The position numbers and the translations under genes are program-made. DNA of 64,000 nt from Bradyrhizobium sp. WBAH42 (GTDB taxonomy: Bacteria; Pseudomonadota; Alphaproteobacteria; Rhizobiales; Xanthobacteraceae), in the NCBI RefSeq assembly GCF_024585265.1, contig NZ_CP036533.1, forward strand, positions 3,481,001-3,545,000. Direction: 5' to 3'. The notes under the pieces were generated by a model. It was not told where the DNA came from. It worked only from the letters and a program-made list of their open reading frames with translations, and did not search any database. Of this stretch, positions 8,397-17,298 are shown in pieces (the stretch's first letter is position 1; each line of letters opens with the position of its first letter).

Positions 8397-9290
8397 CTAG
8401 ACCCTGACCTCGAACTCGTGCCGAACCTTCGCGATGTCCACCAGAGTCGGCAAGCCGGCCTCGTTGCCGAGGCGCTGGATCTTGAAGGTCGAGGCGGCGC
8501 GGGCAAAATCGAAATGCTCGCGCCAGCTTTTGCCGGGATGGGCGAGGTAGGAATAGACATAGGCGCCGTGGAAGACGTCGCCGGCGCCGTTGGTGTCGAT
8601 CACGCGCTCGCGCGGGATCGGCATCGCCGGCATTACCTGCACCGTCCCGGTTTCGTCGTACCAGAACAGGCCCTTCTCGCCCATGGTGACGCCGCCGATC
8701 TTGCAGCCGCGGCTCTTGAGATAGTCGAGCATCTTCTCCGGCGTCAAATCCATCTGCTCGCACAGGCGCTCGGCGACGATGGCGACGTCGATGAATTCCA
8801 GCAGCTCATGGGTGTTGGTGCGCAGGCCGCCGCCGTCGAGCGAGGTCAGGATGCCGGCCTCGCGGCACACCTTGGCATAGTGGATCGCCGCGTCCGGTTG
8901 GTGGCCGTCGACATGCAGCGCGCGACAGCCGCCGAGATTGAGCATCGGAAAGGGATGGATGTGCTCGTCGTCGCGGCAGCGGACGATGGCGCGCTTGCCG
9001 TCCTTGGGCATGATGAAGGAGAGCGAGGACTGGTTGACCTTGCGCCCATGCAGCGAGATGCCGTACTTCGCGCACATGTCCTGGAACATGCGCCCGAGCC
9101 AGTCATTGGCTGCGGTCGCGATCAGGTCCGGCACGATGCCGAGCTTGGCACAGCAGAACGCCGCGGTCACCGCGTTGCCGCCGAAGGAGACCGCGTAGTC
9201 ACGCGCCACGTGCTTCTCGTCGCCGGTCGGCATGTGGTCGGTGATGAAGACGACGTCGATATAGGTCTGTCCGATGAAGAGAGCCTGCAT
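8397..9290 (-). CDS. PfkB-family carbohydrate kinase
   Basis: A 297-residue sugar kinase, begun at the ATG at 9290 so that the protein starts with MQALFIGQTYIDVVFITD, the usual first strand of the fold. The di-glycine motif reads VSFGGNAVTAAFCCAKLG and the catalytic anion-hole motif is DTNGAGDVFHGAYVYSY with catalytic Asp. The substrate is not ribose-like by motif: the GGKGAN signature is replaced by GGNAVTA, as in fructokinase or ketodeoxygluconate-type relatives. First gene of a two-gene operon with rbsK, possibly for ribose-nucleoside or unusual pentose use. The exact sugar is unknown. Confidence 0.82.
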   Translation of the reverse strand: MQALFIGQTYIDVVFITDHMPTGDEKHVARDYAVSFGGNAVTAAFCCAKLGIVPDLIATAANDWLGRMFQDMCAKYGISLHGRKVNQSSLSFIMPKDGKRAIVRCRDDEHIHPFPMLNLGGCRALHVDGHQPDAAIHYAKVCREAGILTSLDGGGLRTNTHELLEFIDVAIVAERLCEQMDLTPEKMLDYLKSRGCKIGGVTMGEKGLFWYDETGTVQVMPAMPIPRERVIDTNGAGDVFHGAYVYSYLAHPGKSWREHFDFARAASTFKIQRLGNEAGLPTLVDIAKVRHEFEVRV

Positions 9291-9503
9291 TGCTTGTCCG
9301 TGATGCGCTTGTGGTCCCGGCGGGCGGGATGACTGTAGCACCGGTTCCGCTCCGGAGGGACGCTGAAATTATTCGCAAAACTGCCGCCCGAAGCGCTTGA
9401 GGTCAGCATGGTCCGGGAATACGACCATCACCGGCCAATGCCAAGCCCGGACAAACGCCGTCTTTCGCTTCCGGGGGTTCCAGGTCCATCAAAAGGGTGC
9501 AGA

Positions 9504-10352
9504 ATGATCACCGGGCTCGATCACATCGTCGTTCTGGTGGGCGATATCGGTGCGGCCAGCGCGGCCTATCAGACGCTGCTCGCCCGCGCGCCGGCCTGGC
9601 AGAACTCGGGCGAGGGCGCCGACCGGGTGCTGTTCACCCTCGAAAACATGACCATTGAACTGATGGCCCCTCACGGCTTCAGCGTCACCGCCGACCGCAT
9701 GCGCGCACTGCTCGGCGACCAGGAGGGCGTGCTCGCCAGCCTGTGCTTTCGTGTCGCAGACATCGGCAAGATGCACCGCCGGCTGGAGCGGGTGGCCCTG
9801 AGGCCGGACCCGGTCGCCGAGGTCGAAAGCAGCGACGCCGTTACGGACGCCGTGCTGCACTGGAAGCGCACGCGGGCCGCGACGGAGCTGACGCGCGGCG
9901 TCCGAATGTTCTTCCTGGAGCTGGCCGACGAGCGGCCGAAGTCGGTCGCGACCGACATCGCGCCGATCGAGGGGCTCGACCACGTCGTCGTCACCACGGA
10001 GGATTCCGAGCGCGCCGCCGCGCTCTACGGCGCCCGGCTTGGCCTTGATCTCGCGCTCGACCGCTCGCACCAGGATTGGGGCCAGCTGATGTTCTTCCGC
10101 TGCGGCGACCTCATCGTCGAGGTGGTGCGCCGCCCGGTCGCGGGTGGCGATGCCACGCATGACCGGCTCTGGGGCCTGAGCTGGCGCGTCGCCGACATCG
10201 ACGCCACCCGCGCCCGCCTGATCGCTGCCGGACTCGACGTCTCCGAGGTGCGCACCGGCCGCAAGCCGGGCACGCGCATCATGACGGTGCGCAATGGCAC
10301 CTGCGGAATTCAGACCGTGCTTCTGGAGCGCGCGCCGAAGCCGGTGGATTGA
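9504..10352 (+). CDS. VOC-family (glyoxalase/dioxygenase fold) protein, two-domain
   Basis: Start at 9504 is set by AAAAGGG upstream and by the protein beginning at once with the fold: MITGLDHIVVLVGDIGAA. A second copy of the same motif occurs midway (IEGLDHVVVTTEDSERAAAL), so there are two glyoxalase-like modules of about 140 residues each in 282 residues. His occurs in each GLDH motif, a typical metal ligand, and there is a Glu in MTIELMAPHG and in DLIVEVVRRP. The family covers glyoxalase I, extradiol dioxygenases and resistance proteins; the substrate cannot be told from sequence. It is divergent from the sugar kinase pair. Confidence 0.82.
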   Translation: MITGLDHIVVLVGDIGAASAAYQTLLARAPAWQNSGEGADRVLFTLENMTIELMAPHGFSVTADRMRALLGDQEGVLASLCFRVADIGKMHRRLERVALRPDPVAEVESSDAVTDAVLHWKRTRAATELTRGVRMFFLELADERPKSVATDIAPIEGLDHVVVTTEDSERAAALYGARLGLDLALDRSHQDWGQLMFFRCGDLIVEVVRRPVAGGDATHDRLWGLSWRVADIDATRARLIAAGLDVSEVRTGRKPGTRIMTVRNGTCGIQTVLLERAPKPVD

Positions 10353-10380
10353 GGGACTCCGGTATTGGCTGCTCGATGAG

Positions 10381-10470
10381 AAGACGTGGGCACGGCGCAA
10401 GTGCGCCTTTGCCCACCCTACGAAACTGGTTTTCTTGGCTTCCGCCGTCGCTCTTCACTCGCAATGACGA
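10381..10470. repeat. Intergenic dispersed element, GTGGGCA hairpin plus partial TTGCGAG element
   Basis: Directly after the VOC gene stop, GTGGGCACGGCGCAAGTGCG and TGCCCACCC form a short stem. This is followed by a half copy of the CTCGCAATGACG element whose full inverted-repeat form occurs at 11268, 13442, 17197 and 63367. The block explains the open reading frame upstream of the TetR start and argues that the real TetR start is downstream of it. Confidence 0.6.
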
Positions 10471-10499
10471 AACTATGCGGCTGCCCACCCGCATGGTAC

Positions 10500-11240
10500 A
10501 TGGCATACCGAGAGCACCCAGCGAGCACCGGTTTGGCGAAGGCAAAGCGACCTCTGAAATGGCAGCGCGACCCCGAGGGGATGCGGCTGCGCATTCTCGA
10601 AGCCGCCAAGCAGGAGTTTTCCGCCCATGGCCTTGCCGGCGCGCGCGTCGACCGCATCGCGGCCAAGGCCGGCGCCAACAAGCGCATGCTCTACTACCAC
10701 GTCGGCAACAAGGACGAGCTCTATCTCGCCGTGCTCGAAGGCGCCTATGACAAGATCCGCAGCGAGGAGCGGGGGCTCGACCTCGAACATCTCGATCCGC
10801 CCGAGGCCATCCGCCGCCTGATCGAGTTCACCTGGAACTACTTCCTGCGCAACCCCGAATTCCTGTCGCTGCTGCAGACCGAGAATCTGGCGCGCGCCAA
10901 GCACCTGAAGAAATCGACCAAGGTCAAGTCGATGCACTCGCCCTTCGTCGAGATGATCCGCACCGTGGTGCGCCGCGGCGTCGAGGGCGGGGATTTCCAG
11001 GTCGCGGTTGACCCGGTGCAGCTCTACATCTCCATTGCGGCGCTCAGCTTCTTCTATCTCTCGAACTCGGCAACGCTCAGCGTGATCTTCGGCCGTGATC
11101 TCCTGGACAAGAAGGCCAAGGACGAGCGGCTGGCGCACATGTCCGGCCTCGTGCTGGCGGCATTGACGGGCAAGTCCGCCGAGCTGTTCGAGATCGCGAA
11201 GGCCCCGAAGTCGCGGACTGCGGTGGTGCAGGCGGTGTAG
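10500..11240 (+). CDS. TetR-family transcriptional regulator, RutR-like
   Basis: A repressor of about 246 residues. The helix-turn-helix is ARVDRIAAKAGANKRMLYYH, followed by VGNKDELYLAVLEGAYDKI. The C-terminal domain, with WNYFLRNPEFLSLLQTENL and SFFYLSNSATLSVIFGRDL, resembles the RutR/YcdC ligand domain that senses pyrimidines in E. coli; that likeness is by eye. The start is taken at 10500 because earlier in-frame ATGs lie in a repeat element. It sits just upstream of an NMT1/THI5-type importer (thiamine-pyrimidine-precursor-like uptake family), so control of that transporter in response to a pyrimidine-like ligand is a reasonable guess. Confidence 0.82.
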   Translation: MAYREHPASTGLAKAKRPLKWQRDPEGMRLRILEAAKQEFSAHGLAGARVDRIAAKAGANKRMLYYHVGNKDELYLAVLEGAYDKIRSEERGLDLEHLDPPEAIRRLIEFTWNYFLRNPEFLSLLQTENLARAKHLKKSTKVKSMHSPFVEMIRTVVRRGVEGGDFQVAVDPVQLYISIAALSFFYLSNSATLSVIFGRDLLDKKAKDERLAHMSGLVLAALTGKSAELFEIAKAPKSRTAVVQAV

Positions 11241-11267
11241 CCTGTAGCCCAGATGAGCGACTTGCTC

Positions 11268-11347
11268 CGTCATTGCGAGCGCAGCGAAGCAATCCAGAAT
11301 CTTTCCGCGGAGACAGTCTGGATTGCTTCGCTGCGCTCGCAATGACG
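11268..11347. repeat. Long inverted-repeat element, CGTCATTGCGAG family (copy 1)
   Basis: A near-ideal hairpin: about 31 bases from CGTCATTGCGAGCGCAGCG through CAATCCAGA are exactly repeated in reverse complement ending CTCGCAATGACG, with a loop of about 18 bases containing CCGCGG. Other copies lie at 13442, 17197 and 63367. Together with the next element it fills the 334-base gap between the TetR gene and the permease gene. Confidence 0.85.
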
Positions 11348-11374
11348 ACGTGGAGGCGGGCGCACCTCGCTCCG

Positions 11375-11468
11375 CTCTCGTGCCCCGGACGCAGCGCAGC
11401 ACGTGCCGCTTCCCGGGTCCCGGCTCAGCGCAGCAACGCTTCGCGTTGCAGCGCGTCCGGGACACGAG
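11375..11468. repeat. Intergenic element, CTCGTG-CCCGGAC family (copy 1)
   Basis: Ends are CTCGTGCCCCGGACGCAGCG and CGCGTCCGGGACACGAG, which pair with each other. Internal palindromes include CAACGCTTCGCGTTG. A related copy lies at 47355-47488 inside the peptide-transport operon. The remaining roughly 100 bases up to the permease start hold the GGGAG ribosome site; I see no gene or clear promoter in them. Confidence 0.7.
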
Positions 11469-11574
11469 AGGAGGCCGGAACCCCGGCGCAAAACGTCACA
11501 GGGAAAGCTCTGGACAGTATTTATCCAACGGGTTAATTTCTCGCCATAACGAAGAAGACTGCCGGGAGTGAAAA

Positions 11575-12384
11575 TTGGCCGAGCCGAAGCCGCAAAACGC
11601 TGTTTCCAAGCTGCTGAATGCGGCCTGGGTTCGGCCGTTCTTGTTCCTGGTCTTCATCGTCGTCGCCTGGGATCTCGCGATCCGGATCTTCAAGATTCCC
11701 GCCTACCAGATCCCGTCGCCGCTCGACGTCGTCGCGGTGCTGCGCACCGAATGGCCGGAGCTGCTGCGCCAGTCCTGGCCGACCACCTATGCAACCGTCT
11801 GCGGCTTCCTGCTGTCGGCGCTGTTCGGCATTCCCGTCGCGATGCTGATCGCGGGGTCGAAGACGGTGGAGAGCTACGTCTATCCGCTGCTGGTGTTCTC
11901 GCAATCCGTGCCGAAGATCGCGATTGCGCCGCTGTTCGTGGTCTGGTTCGGCTTCGGTATCATTCCAAAGGTGATCTCGGCCTTCCTGCTCGGCTTCTTC
12001 CCGGTGGTGGTCTCCGCGGTGCAGGGTTTCAAGTCGGTCGACCCCGACATGGTCGATCTCGCCCGCGCCATGCAGGGCAGCCGCCTGCAGGTGTTCCGCG
12101 CGGTGAACCTGCCGCATGCGCTGCCCGCGATCTTCTCCGGCCTCAAAGTCTCGGTGACGCTCGCCGTCGTCGGCGCGGTGGTCGGCGAGTTCGTCGGCTC
12201 CAATTCCGGCATCGGCTATGTGATGCAGCGCTCGATCGGTACGTTCGACCTGCCGACGATGTTTGCGGCGCTGGTGATCCTCGCGCTGCTCGGCGTGGTC
12301 CTGTTCTGGATCGTCGACCGGATCGAGAAGCTGGTCATTCCCTGGCATGTCAGCCAGCGCGAAGACGTGATCTTTGCATCCTGA
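11575..12384 (+). CDS. ABC transporter permease, NitT/TauT (SsuC-type) family
   Basis: A 269-residue inner-membrane protein with about six hydrophobic helices. The EAA loop that contacts the ATPase is seen as MVDLARAMQGSRLQVFRAVN followed by LPHALPAIFSGLKVS. Start is TTG at 11575, six bases after GGGAG; no ATG fits. First gene of an importer: permease, binding protein at 12442, ATPase at 13562. The SsuC/TauC/ThiX family imports sulfonates, nitrate or thiamine-pyrimidine precursors; the binding protein suggests the last type. Confidence 0.88.
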   Translation: MAEPKPQNAVSKLLNAAWVRPFLFLVFIVVAWDLAIRIFKIPAYQIPSPLDVVAVLRTEWPELLRQSWPTTYATVCGFLLSALFGIPVAMLIAGSKTVESYVYPLLVFSQSVPKIAIAPLFVVWFGFGIIPKVISAFLLGFFPVVVSAVQGFKSVDPDMVDLARAMQGSRLQVFRAVNLPHALPAIFSGLKVSVTLAVVGAVVGEFVGSNSGIGYVMQRSIGTFDLPTMFAALVILALLGVVLFWIVDRIEKLVIPWHVSQREDVIFAS

Positions 12385-12441
12385 CTAAAGCAACGAGCGG
12401 CCACCAACGGCCGACGCAACAAACGGCAAGGGAGAGAAACG

Positions 12442-13434
12442 ATGAGGAAGTGGATTGGGGCTGCATCCGTGGCACTGCTGGCGTTCGCAGCCATGCCGGC
12501 GCAGGCCGCCGACAAGGTCGTGCTGATGCTGAACTGGTACGTCTATGGCGAGCACGCGCCGTTCTATTACGGTAAGGCCAAGGGCATCTACGCGGCCGAA
12601 GGCATCGAGCTCGAGATCCAGGAAGGCCGCGGCTCGGCTGCGACCACGCAGGCCGTCGCCGCCAAGACCGCCGATTTCGGCTATGTCGACGTCCCCACCA
12701 TGATGCGCGCCGCGATCAAGGGCGCGCCGGTGGTCGCGACCGGCGTGCTGCTGCAGACCTCGCCGATGTCCGCCATGGGCTTCGCCGACAAGAACATCAG
12801 GAAGCCCGAAGACATCAAGGGGAAGACGGTGGCGATCACGCCAGCGGATTCCATGACGCAGATCTGGCCGTTGTTCCTGAAGAAGACGGGCCTGAAGGAG
12901 AGCGACTTCCAGACGGTCGCCGGCGACGGACAGACCAAGCTCAACGCCGTCATCAACGGACAGGCCGATCTGTTGCTCGGCTACGTCATGGACCAGTCGA
13001 TGAAGATCAAGGACGCGACGGGCAAGGACGTCTACCCGATCAAGTTCGCCGACTACGGCATCAACATGGTCTCCTCGGGCATCATCGCCAACGCCGACTA
13101 TGTGAAGGCCAATGCCGATCTCGTCCGCCGCTTCATGTCGGCAACGACGAAAGCGGTCGAGGCCGCCGAGAAGGAGCCGAAGGCCGCGGCGCAGTCGATC
13201 CTCGATGCCAACCCGAAGGGCGGCAAGATCGACACGCTGACGCAGGGCTTTGAGCTGACCATTCCGCTGTACCGGACCGCGGAGACCAAGGGCAAGCGGC
13301 CGTTCCAGGTCACCGACCAGAACATGGCCGAGACCGTCAATCTGCTGGTCGAATATGGCGGGCTCGATGCCAAGGCCAAGGAGAACCCGAAGGCCTTCTA
13401 TACCAACGATTACCTGCCGAAGAGCGGCTCGTGA
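12442..13434 (+). CDS. ABC transporter substrate-binding protein, NMT1/THI5-like
   Basis: A 330-residue periplasmic binding protein with a clear Sec signal (MRKWIGAASVALLAFAAMPA, cleavage after AQAA). The mature start KVVLMLNWYVYGEHAPFYYG is typical of the NMT1/THI5-like family, whose bacterial ThiY members bind formylaminopyrimidine; the conserved aromatic NWY segment forms the ligand pocket. GKAKGIYAAEGIELEIQEG follows, as expected. AAGGGAGAGAAACG precedes the ATG. Ligand by inference: a pyrimidine-like or other nitrogen heterocycle. A repeat element separates it from the ATPase gene and may lower expression of that gene. Confidence 0.88.
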   Translation: MRKWIGAASVALLAFAAMPAQAADKVVLMLNWYVYGEHAPFYYGKAKGIYAAEGIELEIQEGRGSAATTQAVAAKTADFGYVDVPTMMRAAIKGAPVVATGVLLQTSPMSAMGFADKNIRKPEDIKGKTVAITPADSMTQIWPLFLKKTGLKESDFQTVAGDGQTKLNAVINGQADLLLGYVMDQSMKIKDATGKDVYPIKFADYGINMVSSGIIANADYVKANADLVRRFMSATTKAVEAAEKEPKAAAQSILDANPKGGKIDTLTQGFELTIPLYRTAETKGKRPFQVTDQNMAETVNLLVEYGGLDAKAKENPKAFYTNDYLPKSGS

Positions 13435-13441
13435 CTGCCTT

Positions 13442-13526
13442 CGTCATTGCGAGCGAAGCGAGCAATCCAGACTGTCTCTGCGGAAAGACTCTGGATTGCT
13501 TCGTCGCTTCGCTCCTCGCAATGACG
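13442..13526. repeat. Long inverted-repeat element, CGTCATTGCGAG family (copy 2)
   Basis: Arms CGTCATTGCGAGCGAAGCGA and the complement ending GCGAGGAGCGAAGCGACG-like pair around a central GTCTCTGCGGAAAGAC. It lies inside the importer operon, between the binding-protein and ATPase genes, where a stable RNA hairpin can protect the upstream message. Confidence 0.8.
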
Positions 13527-13561
13527 AGGCTGATCAGCGGCGTTCGATGGGATATGATTGA

Positions 13562-14404
13562 ATGATACCAAAAAAGGCCGATCAAGCGGACCAGCCGGCC
13601 GCTCACCTCCGATTGGTGTCAGACCGGGCCGGGGACGGTTCAGGCATCAAGCTGTCGGGCGTGTCGAAGACCTATCGGACGCGCGACGGCGACGTGCCGT
13701 CGCTGCGGCCGCTCGACTTCCACATCAATGACGGCGAGTTCTTCGTCGTGGTCGGCCCATCCGGCTGCGGCAAGTCCACGCTGCTCAAACTGATCTCGGG
13801 TCTGCTGGCGCCGACCACGGGCGAGATCCTGGTCGAGGGCGAGAAGGTGACGACGCCGCACGGCAATGTCGGCATCGTGTTCCAGAACGCGCTGCTCTTG
13901 CCCTGGCGCAACATCCTGGGCAACGTGATGCTGCCGATCGACATGAAGCGCCTGCCGCGGCAGGAATATCTCGATCGTGCCAAGCAGCTGTTGAAGCTGG
14001 TCGGCCTCGAAGGCTTCGAGAAGAAATTGCCCTGGCAGCTCTCCGGCGGCATGCAGCAGCGCGCCTCGATCTGCCGTGCGCTGGTGCATGATCCCAGGAT
14101 CATGCTGATGGACGAGCCGTTCGGCGCGCTCGATGCGCTGACGCGCGAGCGCATGAATGTCGAATTGATGCGGATCCAGCGCGAGACCAGGAAGACGGTG
14201 CTTCTGATCACGCACTCGATTCCGGAAGCCGTGTTCCTCGCCGACCGCGTGCTGGTCATGACCGAGCGGCCCGGCGCGATCGCCGCGATCTACGACGTGC
14301 CGCTGCCGCGCCCGCGCTCGCTCGACGTGATGGCCGATCCGGTGTTTACGGAGCTCGTGCAACGCATCCGCAAGCATTTCTTCTCGCAGGGTGCATTGGA
14401 TTAG
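13562..14404 (+). CDS. ABC transporter ATP-binding protein, NitT/TauT family
   Basis: A 280-residue ATPase partner of the permease at 11575. Walker A is GPSGCGKST near residue 71, the Q-loop is VGIVFQNALLLPWRNI, the signature is LSGGMQQRASICRALV, Walker B is IMLMDEPFGALDALT and the H-loop is LLITHSIPEAVFLADR. The first 28 residues are an extension rich in charged residues that precedes the fold. The start codon overlaps the end of a repeat-flanked region, and no strong ribosome site is visible, so weak translation or a slightly later start is possible. Confidence 0.88.
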   Translation: MIPKKADQADQPAAHLRLVSDRAGDGSGIKLSGVSKTYRTRDGDVPSLRPLDFHINDGEFFVVVGPSGCGKSTLLKLISGLLAPTTGEILVEGEKVTTPHGNVGIVFQNALLLPWRNILGNVMLPIDMKRLPRQEYLDRAKQLLKLVGLEGFEKKLPWQLSGGMQQRASICRALVHDPRIMLMDEPFGALDALTRERMNVELMRIQRETRKTVLLITHSIPEAVFLADRVLVMTERPGAIAAIYDVPLPRPRSLDVMADPVFTELVQRIRKHFFSQGALD

Positions 14405-14443
14405 GTTATGGGATCTGCCGTTAGCCACCACGACGCCGGTGCG

Positions 14444-14564
14444 CTCCCTCCCCCGCCTGCGGGGGAGGGCTGGGGAGAGGGTGTCTCCGCTGGCAAGACT
14501 CCCCAAGAGGATAGAACCCTCACCCGGCACTTCGTGCCGACCTCTCCCGCAAGCGGGAGAGGTG
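14444..14564. repeat. Intergenic inverted-repeat element, CCTCTCCCGC family
   Basis: Related to the element at 7328. The hairpins are CTCCCTCCCCCGCCTGCGGG with GGAGGG, and CCTCTCCCGCAAGCGGGAGA near 14541-14560. GGCACTTCGTGCC lies between them. It separates the importer ATPase gene from the enolase-superfamily gene and may terminate or attenuate read-through. Confidence 0.75.
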
Positions 14565-14616
14565 CACCGCGCCAGTGGCCAGACCTCGCTCACCAACTTC
14601 GTCAAGCTGCAACACC

Positions 14617-16014
14617 ATGTCCCCGCGCCTGAAGCTGCGAGACATCGCCTTCTTCGAACGTCCCGTGCAATTCGCGCGACCGTTCCGCTTCGGCGCGATC
14701 ACGATCAACGCGACGCCGCAGCTGTTCGTGCGGGCCGAGATCGAGGTCGAGGGCAGGGGAAGCGCGGTCGGCGCCAGTGCGGAGTTGCTGGTGCCGAAAT
14801 GGTTCGACAAGCGCCCGGAGTTGTCGCCGGCGCAGACGGTCGACGGCTTGCGCCGGTCACTTGAGATCGCACGCGGGCTCTATCTGGCACGCACCGGATA
14901 TCAGACTGCGTTTGATCTGCACGCCTCGTGCATCGGTGCCCAGGTCGCGACCTGCGCGAAGAAGAACATTCCGGCCCTTGCGGCGGCTTATGGCCCGGCG
15001 GAGATCGACAAGGCGATTCTCGATGCGCTACTGCGTGGCGTGGAGACCAATTTCTTTGACGGGATGGCTGCCAACATCGCGGGCATCGATGCGCGGCTTT
15101 CTCCCGACCTGAGCGAAAGGGACATCAGGACGTTTCTCTCCAGCCGGGTGCCGCTGGAGCGCGTTTCCATCAGGCATACCGTCGGCCTGGATGATACCGT
15201 CGAAGGCGAGGGCGGCGTTGCCGATCCACGCGAAAACGCCGGTGCACGTTACTTCAAGCTCAAGCTGTCGGGCGATCCCGCTGCCGATGCGGCGCGGCTC
15301 GCACGGATTGGCAAGGAGCTCGACACGCTTGGGCGCGACGTCAAAGTGACGCTCGACGCCAACGAGCAATATGCCGACCTCGCCGCCTTGCAGGCGCTGA
15401 TGGACCGGCTGGATCATAATGCCGCTCTGCGACCGATCGCGACGCGTCTGCTCTATGTCGAACAACCGATGCCGCGCGACACCACGCGGCAATCGCCGCT
15501 CGGCGCACTGGCCGGGCATGGCTTCATCATCGACGAGGCCGACGATTCCTACGATGCGTTCCCGGCGGCACGGGCGCTGGGCTATCGCGGCATCTCGTCG
15601 AAGTCCTGCAAGGGTCTCTACAAGTCGATCATCAATGCGACGCGCGCCGCGAAATGGAGCGCGGAAGGCGAAACCTTCTTCATCACCGGTGAGGACCTGA
15701 CCTGCCAAGCCGGTCTTGCCGTGCAGCAGGACCTCGCGCTCGGCGCCTTCATCGGCGTCACCCATGCCGAACGCAACGGCCATCACTACGTCGACGGCTT
15801 CGGCGAGACGCCCGCCGCCGAGGCACGCGCCTTCGCGGCCGCGCATCCCGATCTCTATGCCGATGCCGGGCAGGGCATCCGCCTCAAGATTCACAGCGGC
15901 GATCTCCTGACGGGATCGCTTCACACAGCAGGCTTTGCGACGTCGGTCCATCCGGACTGGTCGGCGCTGCGCCCGCTCGAACAGCCAGGATCACTTCAGG
16001 AGCAATTGGCATGA
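14617..16014 (+). CDS. Enolase-superfamily (mandelate racemase/muconate lactonizing type) enzyme
   Basis: A 465-residue protein, longer than usual for the family. The barrel shows FKLKLSGDPAADAARL (catalytic Lys motif), VTLDANEQY (first metal Asp), YVEQPMPRD (Glu ligand), FIIDEADDSYDAF (third metal ligand region) and ISSKSCKGLYKS (second-face Lys). Such enzymes abstract the alpha-proton of a carboxylate, giving dehydration or epimerisation of sugar acids. Start is at MSPRLKLRDIAFFERPV; an earlier ATG at 14575 lies in the repeat-derived spacer. It overlaps the next gene by four bases, making it the first gene of a four-gene catabolic operon. Confidence 0.82.
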   Translation: MSPRLKLRDIAFFERPVQFARPFRFGAITINATPQLFVRAEIEVEGRGSAVGASAELLVPKWFDKRPELSPAQTVDGLRRSLEIARGLYLARTGYQTAFDLHASCIGAQVATCAKKNIPALAAAYGPAEIDKAILDALLRGVETNFFDGMAANIAGIDARLSPDLSERDIRTFLSSRVPLERVSIRHTVGLDDTVEGEGGVADPRENAGARYFKLKLSGDPAADAARLARIGKELDTLGRDVKVTLDANEQYADLAALQALMDRLDHNAALRPIATRLLYVEQPMPRDTTRQSPLGALAGHGFIIDEADDSYDAFPAARALGYRGISSKSCKGLYKSIINATRAAKWSAEGETFFITGEDLTCQAGLAVQQDLALGAFIGVTHAERNGHHYVDGFGETPAAEARAFAAAHPDLYADAGQGIRLKIHSGDLLTGSLHTAGFATSVHPDWSALRPLEQPGSLQEQLA

Positions 16015-17162
16015 CCACCCAACGCCTCGGCCTCATCATGAACGGCGTCACCGGCCGCATGGGGCTCAATCAGCATCTGATCCGCTCGATCGTCGCGATC
16101 CGCGACCAGGGCGGCGTCCGCCTGAAGAACGGCGACCGCGTCATGCCGGATCCGATCCTGGTCGGCCGCAACGCCGAGAAAGTCGAGGCGCTGGCCAAGC
16201 GCTACAACATCACGCGCTGGACCACCGATCTCGACGCCGCGCTTGCCGACAAGAACGACACCATGTTCTTCGATGCCGCGACCACGCAGGCGCGCCCCGG
16301 TCTGCTGACCCAGGCCATCAACGCCGGCAAGCATGTCTATTGCGAGAAGCCGATCGCGACCAATTTCGAGGAAGCGGTCGAGGTCGTGAAGCTCGCGAAT
16401 GCCAAGGGCGTCAAGCACGGCACCGTGCAGGACAAGCTGTTCTTGCCGGGGTTGAAGAAGATCGCCTTCCTGCGCGATTCCGGTTTCTTCGGCCGCATCC
16501 TCTCGGTGCGCGGCGAGTTCGGCTATTGGGTGTTCGAGGGCGGCTGGCAGGAGGCGCAGCGGCCGTCCTGGAACTATCGCGACGAGGACGGCGGCGGCAT
16601 CATCCTCGACATGGTCTGCCACTGGCGCTACGTGCTCGACAACCTGTTCGGCAACGTCCAGAGCGTGAGCTGCATCGGCAACACCGATATTCCCGAGCGC
16701 TATGACGAGCAGGGCAAGAAGTACAAGGCGACGGCTGATGATTCCGCCTACGCCACGTTCCAGCTCGACGGCGGCATCATCGCCCACATCAACATGTCCT
16801 GGGTGACGCGCGTCTATCGCGACGACCTCGTCACCTTCCAGGTCGACGGCACGCTCGGCTCGGCGGTCGCGGGCCTCTCCGACTGCATGATCCAGGCGCG
16901 GCAGGCAACGCCCCGGCCAGTGTGGAATCCCGACGAGAAGCGGCTGCACGATTTCTACGGCGACTGGCAGAAGCTGCCGGACAACGTCACCTACGACAAC
17001 GGCTTCAAGGAGCAGTGGGAAATGTTCATCCGCCACGTCTACGAGGACGCGCCCTACAAGTTCACGCTGCTCGAAGGTGCCAAGGGCGTGCAGCTCGCCG
17101 AATGCGCGCTGAAGAGCTGGAAGGAGCGGCGCTGGATCGACGTCGCCCCGATCAAGGTCTGA
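16011..17162 (+). CDS. Gfo/Idh/MocA-family oxidoreductase
   Basis: A 383-residue NAD(P)-dependent sugar or inositol-type dehydrogenase. The N-terminal Rossmann fold has an atypical glycine motif (IMNGVTGRMGLNQH) and the family hallmark EKP at residues 112-114 (HVYCEKPIATNFEEA). The C-terminal domain follows with DEDGGGIILDMVCHWRYVLD, where the DMxxH-type motif carries the catalytic His. The ATG overlaps the preceding stop (ATGA), so translation is coupled to the enolase-superfamily enzyme, and both presumably act on the same substrate. The substrate itself cannot be named. Confidence 0.85.
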   Translation: MTTQRLGLIMNGVTGRMGLNQHLIRSIVAIRDQGGVRLKNGDRVMPDPILVGRNAEKVEALAKRYNITRWTTDLDAALADKNDTMFFDAATTQARPGLLTQAINAGKHVYCEKPIATNFEEAVEVVKLANAKGVKHGTVQDKLFLPGLKKIAFLRDSGFFGRILSVRGEFGYWVFEGGWQEAQRPSWNYRDEDGGGIILDMVCHWRYVLDNLFGNVQSVSCIGNTDIPERYDEQGKKYKATADDSAYATFQLDGGIIAHINMSWVTRVYRDDLVTFQVDGTLGSAVAGLSDCMIQARQATPRPVWNPDEKRLHDFYGDWQKLPDNVTYDNGFKEQWEMFIRHVYEDAPYKFTLLEGAKGVQLAECALKSWKERRWIDVAPIKV

Positions 17163-17196
17163 GGTTGATTGGATAAGCCGCGATGTCTACCAAGCC

Positions 17197-17281
17197 GTCA
17201 TGGCGAGGAGCGAAACGACGAAGCAATCCAGGCTGCCGCCGCGGAGGCATTCTGGATTGCTTCGCTTCGGTCGCAATGACG
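17197..17281. repeat. Long inverted-repeat element, CGTCATTGCGAG family (copy 3)
   Basis: A degenerate copy (GTCATGGCGAGGAGCG at the left, TTCGGTCGCAATGACGG at the right, GCAATCCAG and CTGGATTGC arms). It is inside the catabolic operon between the dehydrogenase and DUF993 genes and ends immediately before the GGGGAGAGG ribosome site of the latter. Confidence 0.78.
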
Positions 17282-17298
17282 GGGAGAGGTTCGAAATC

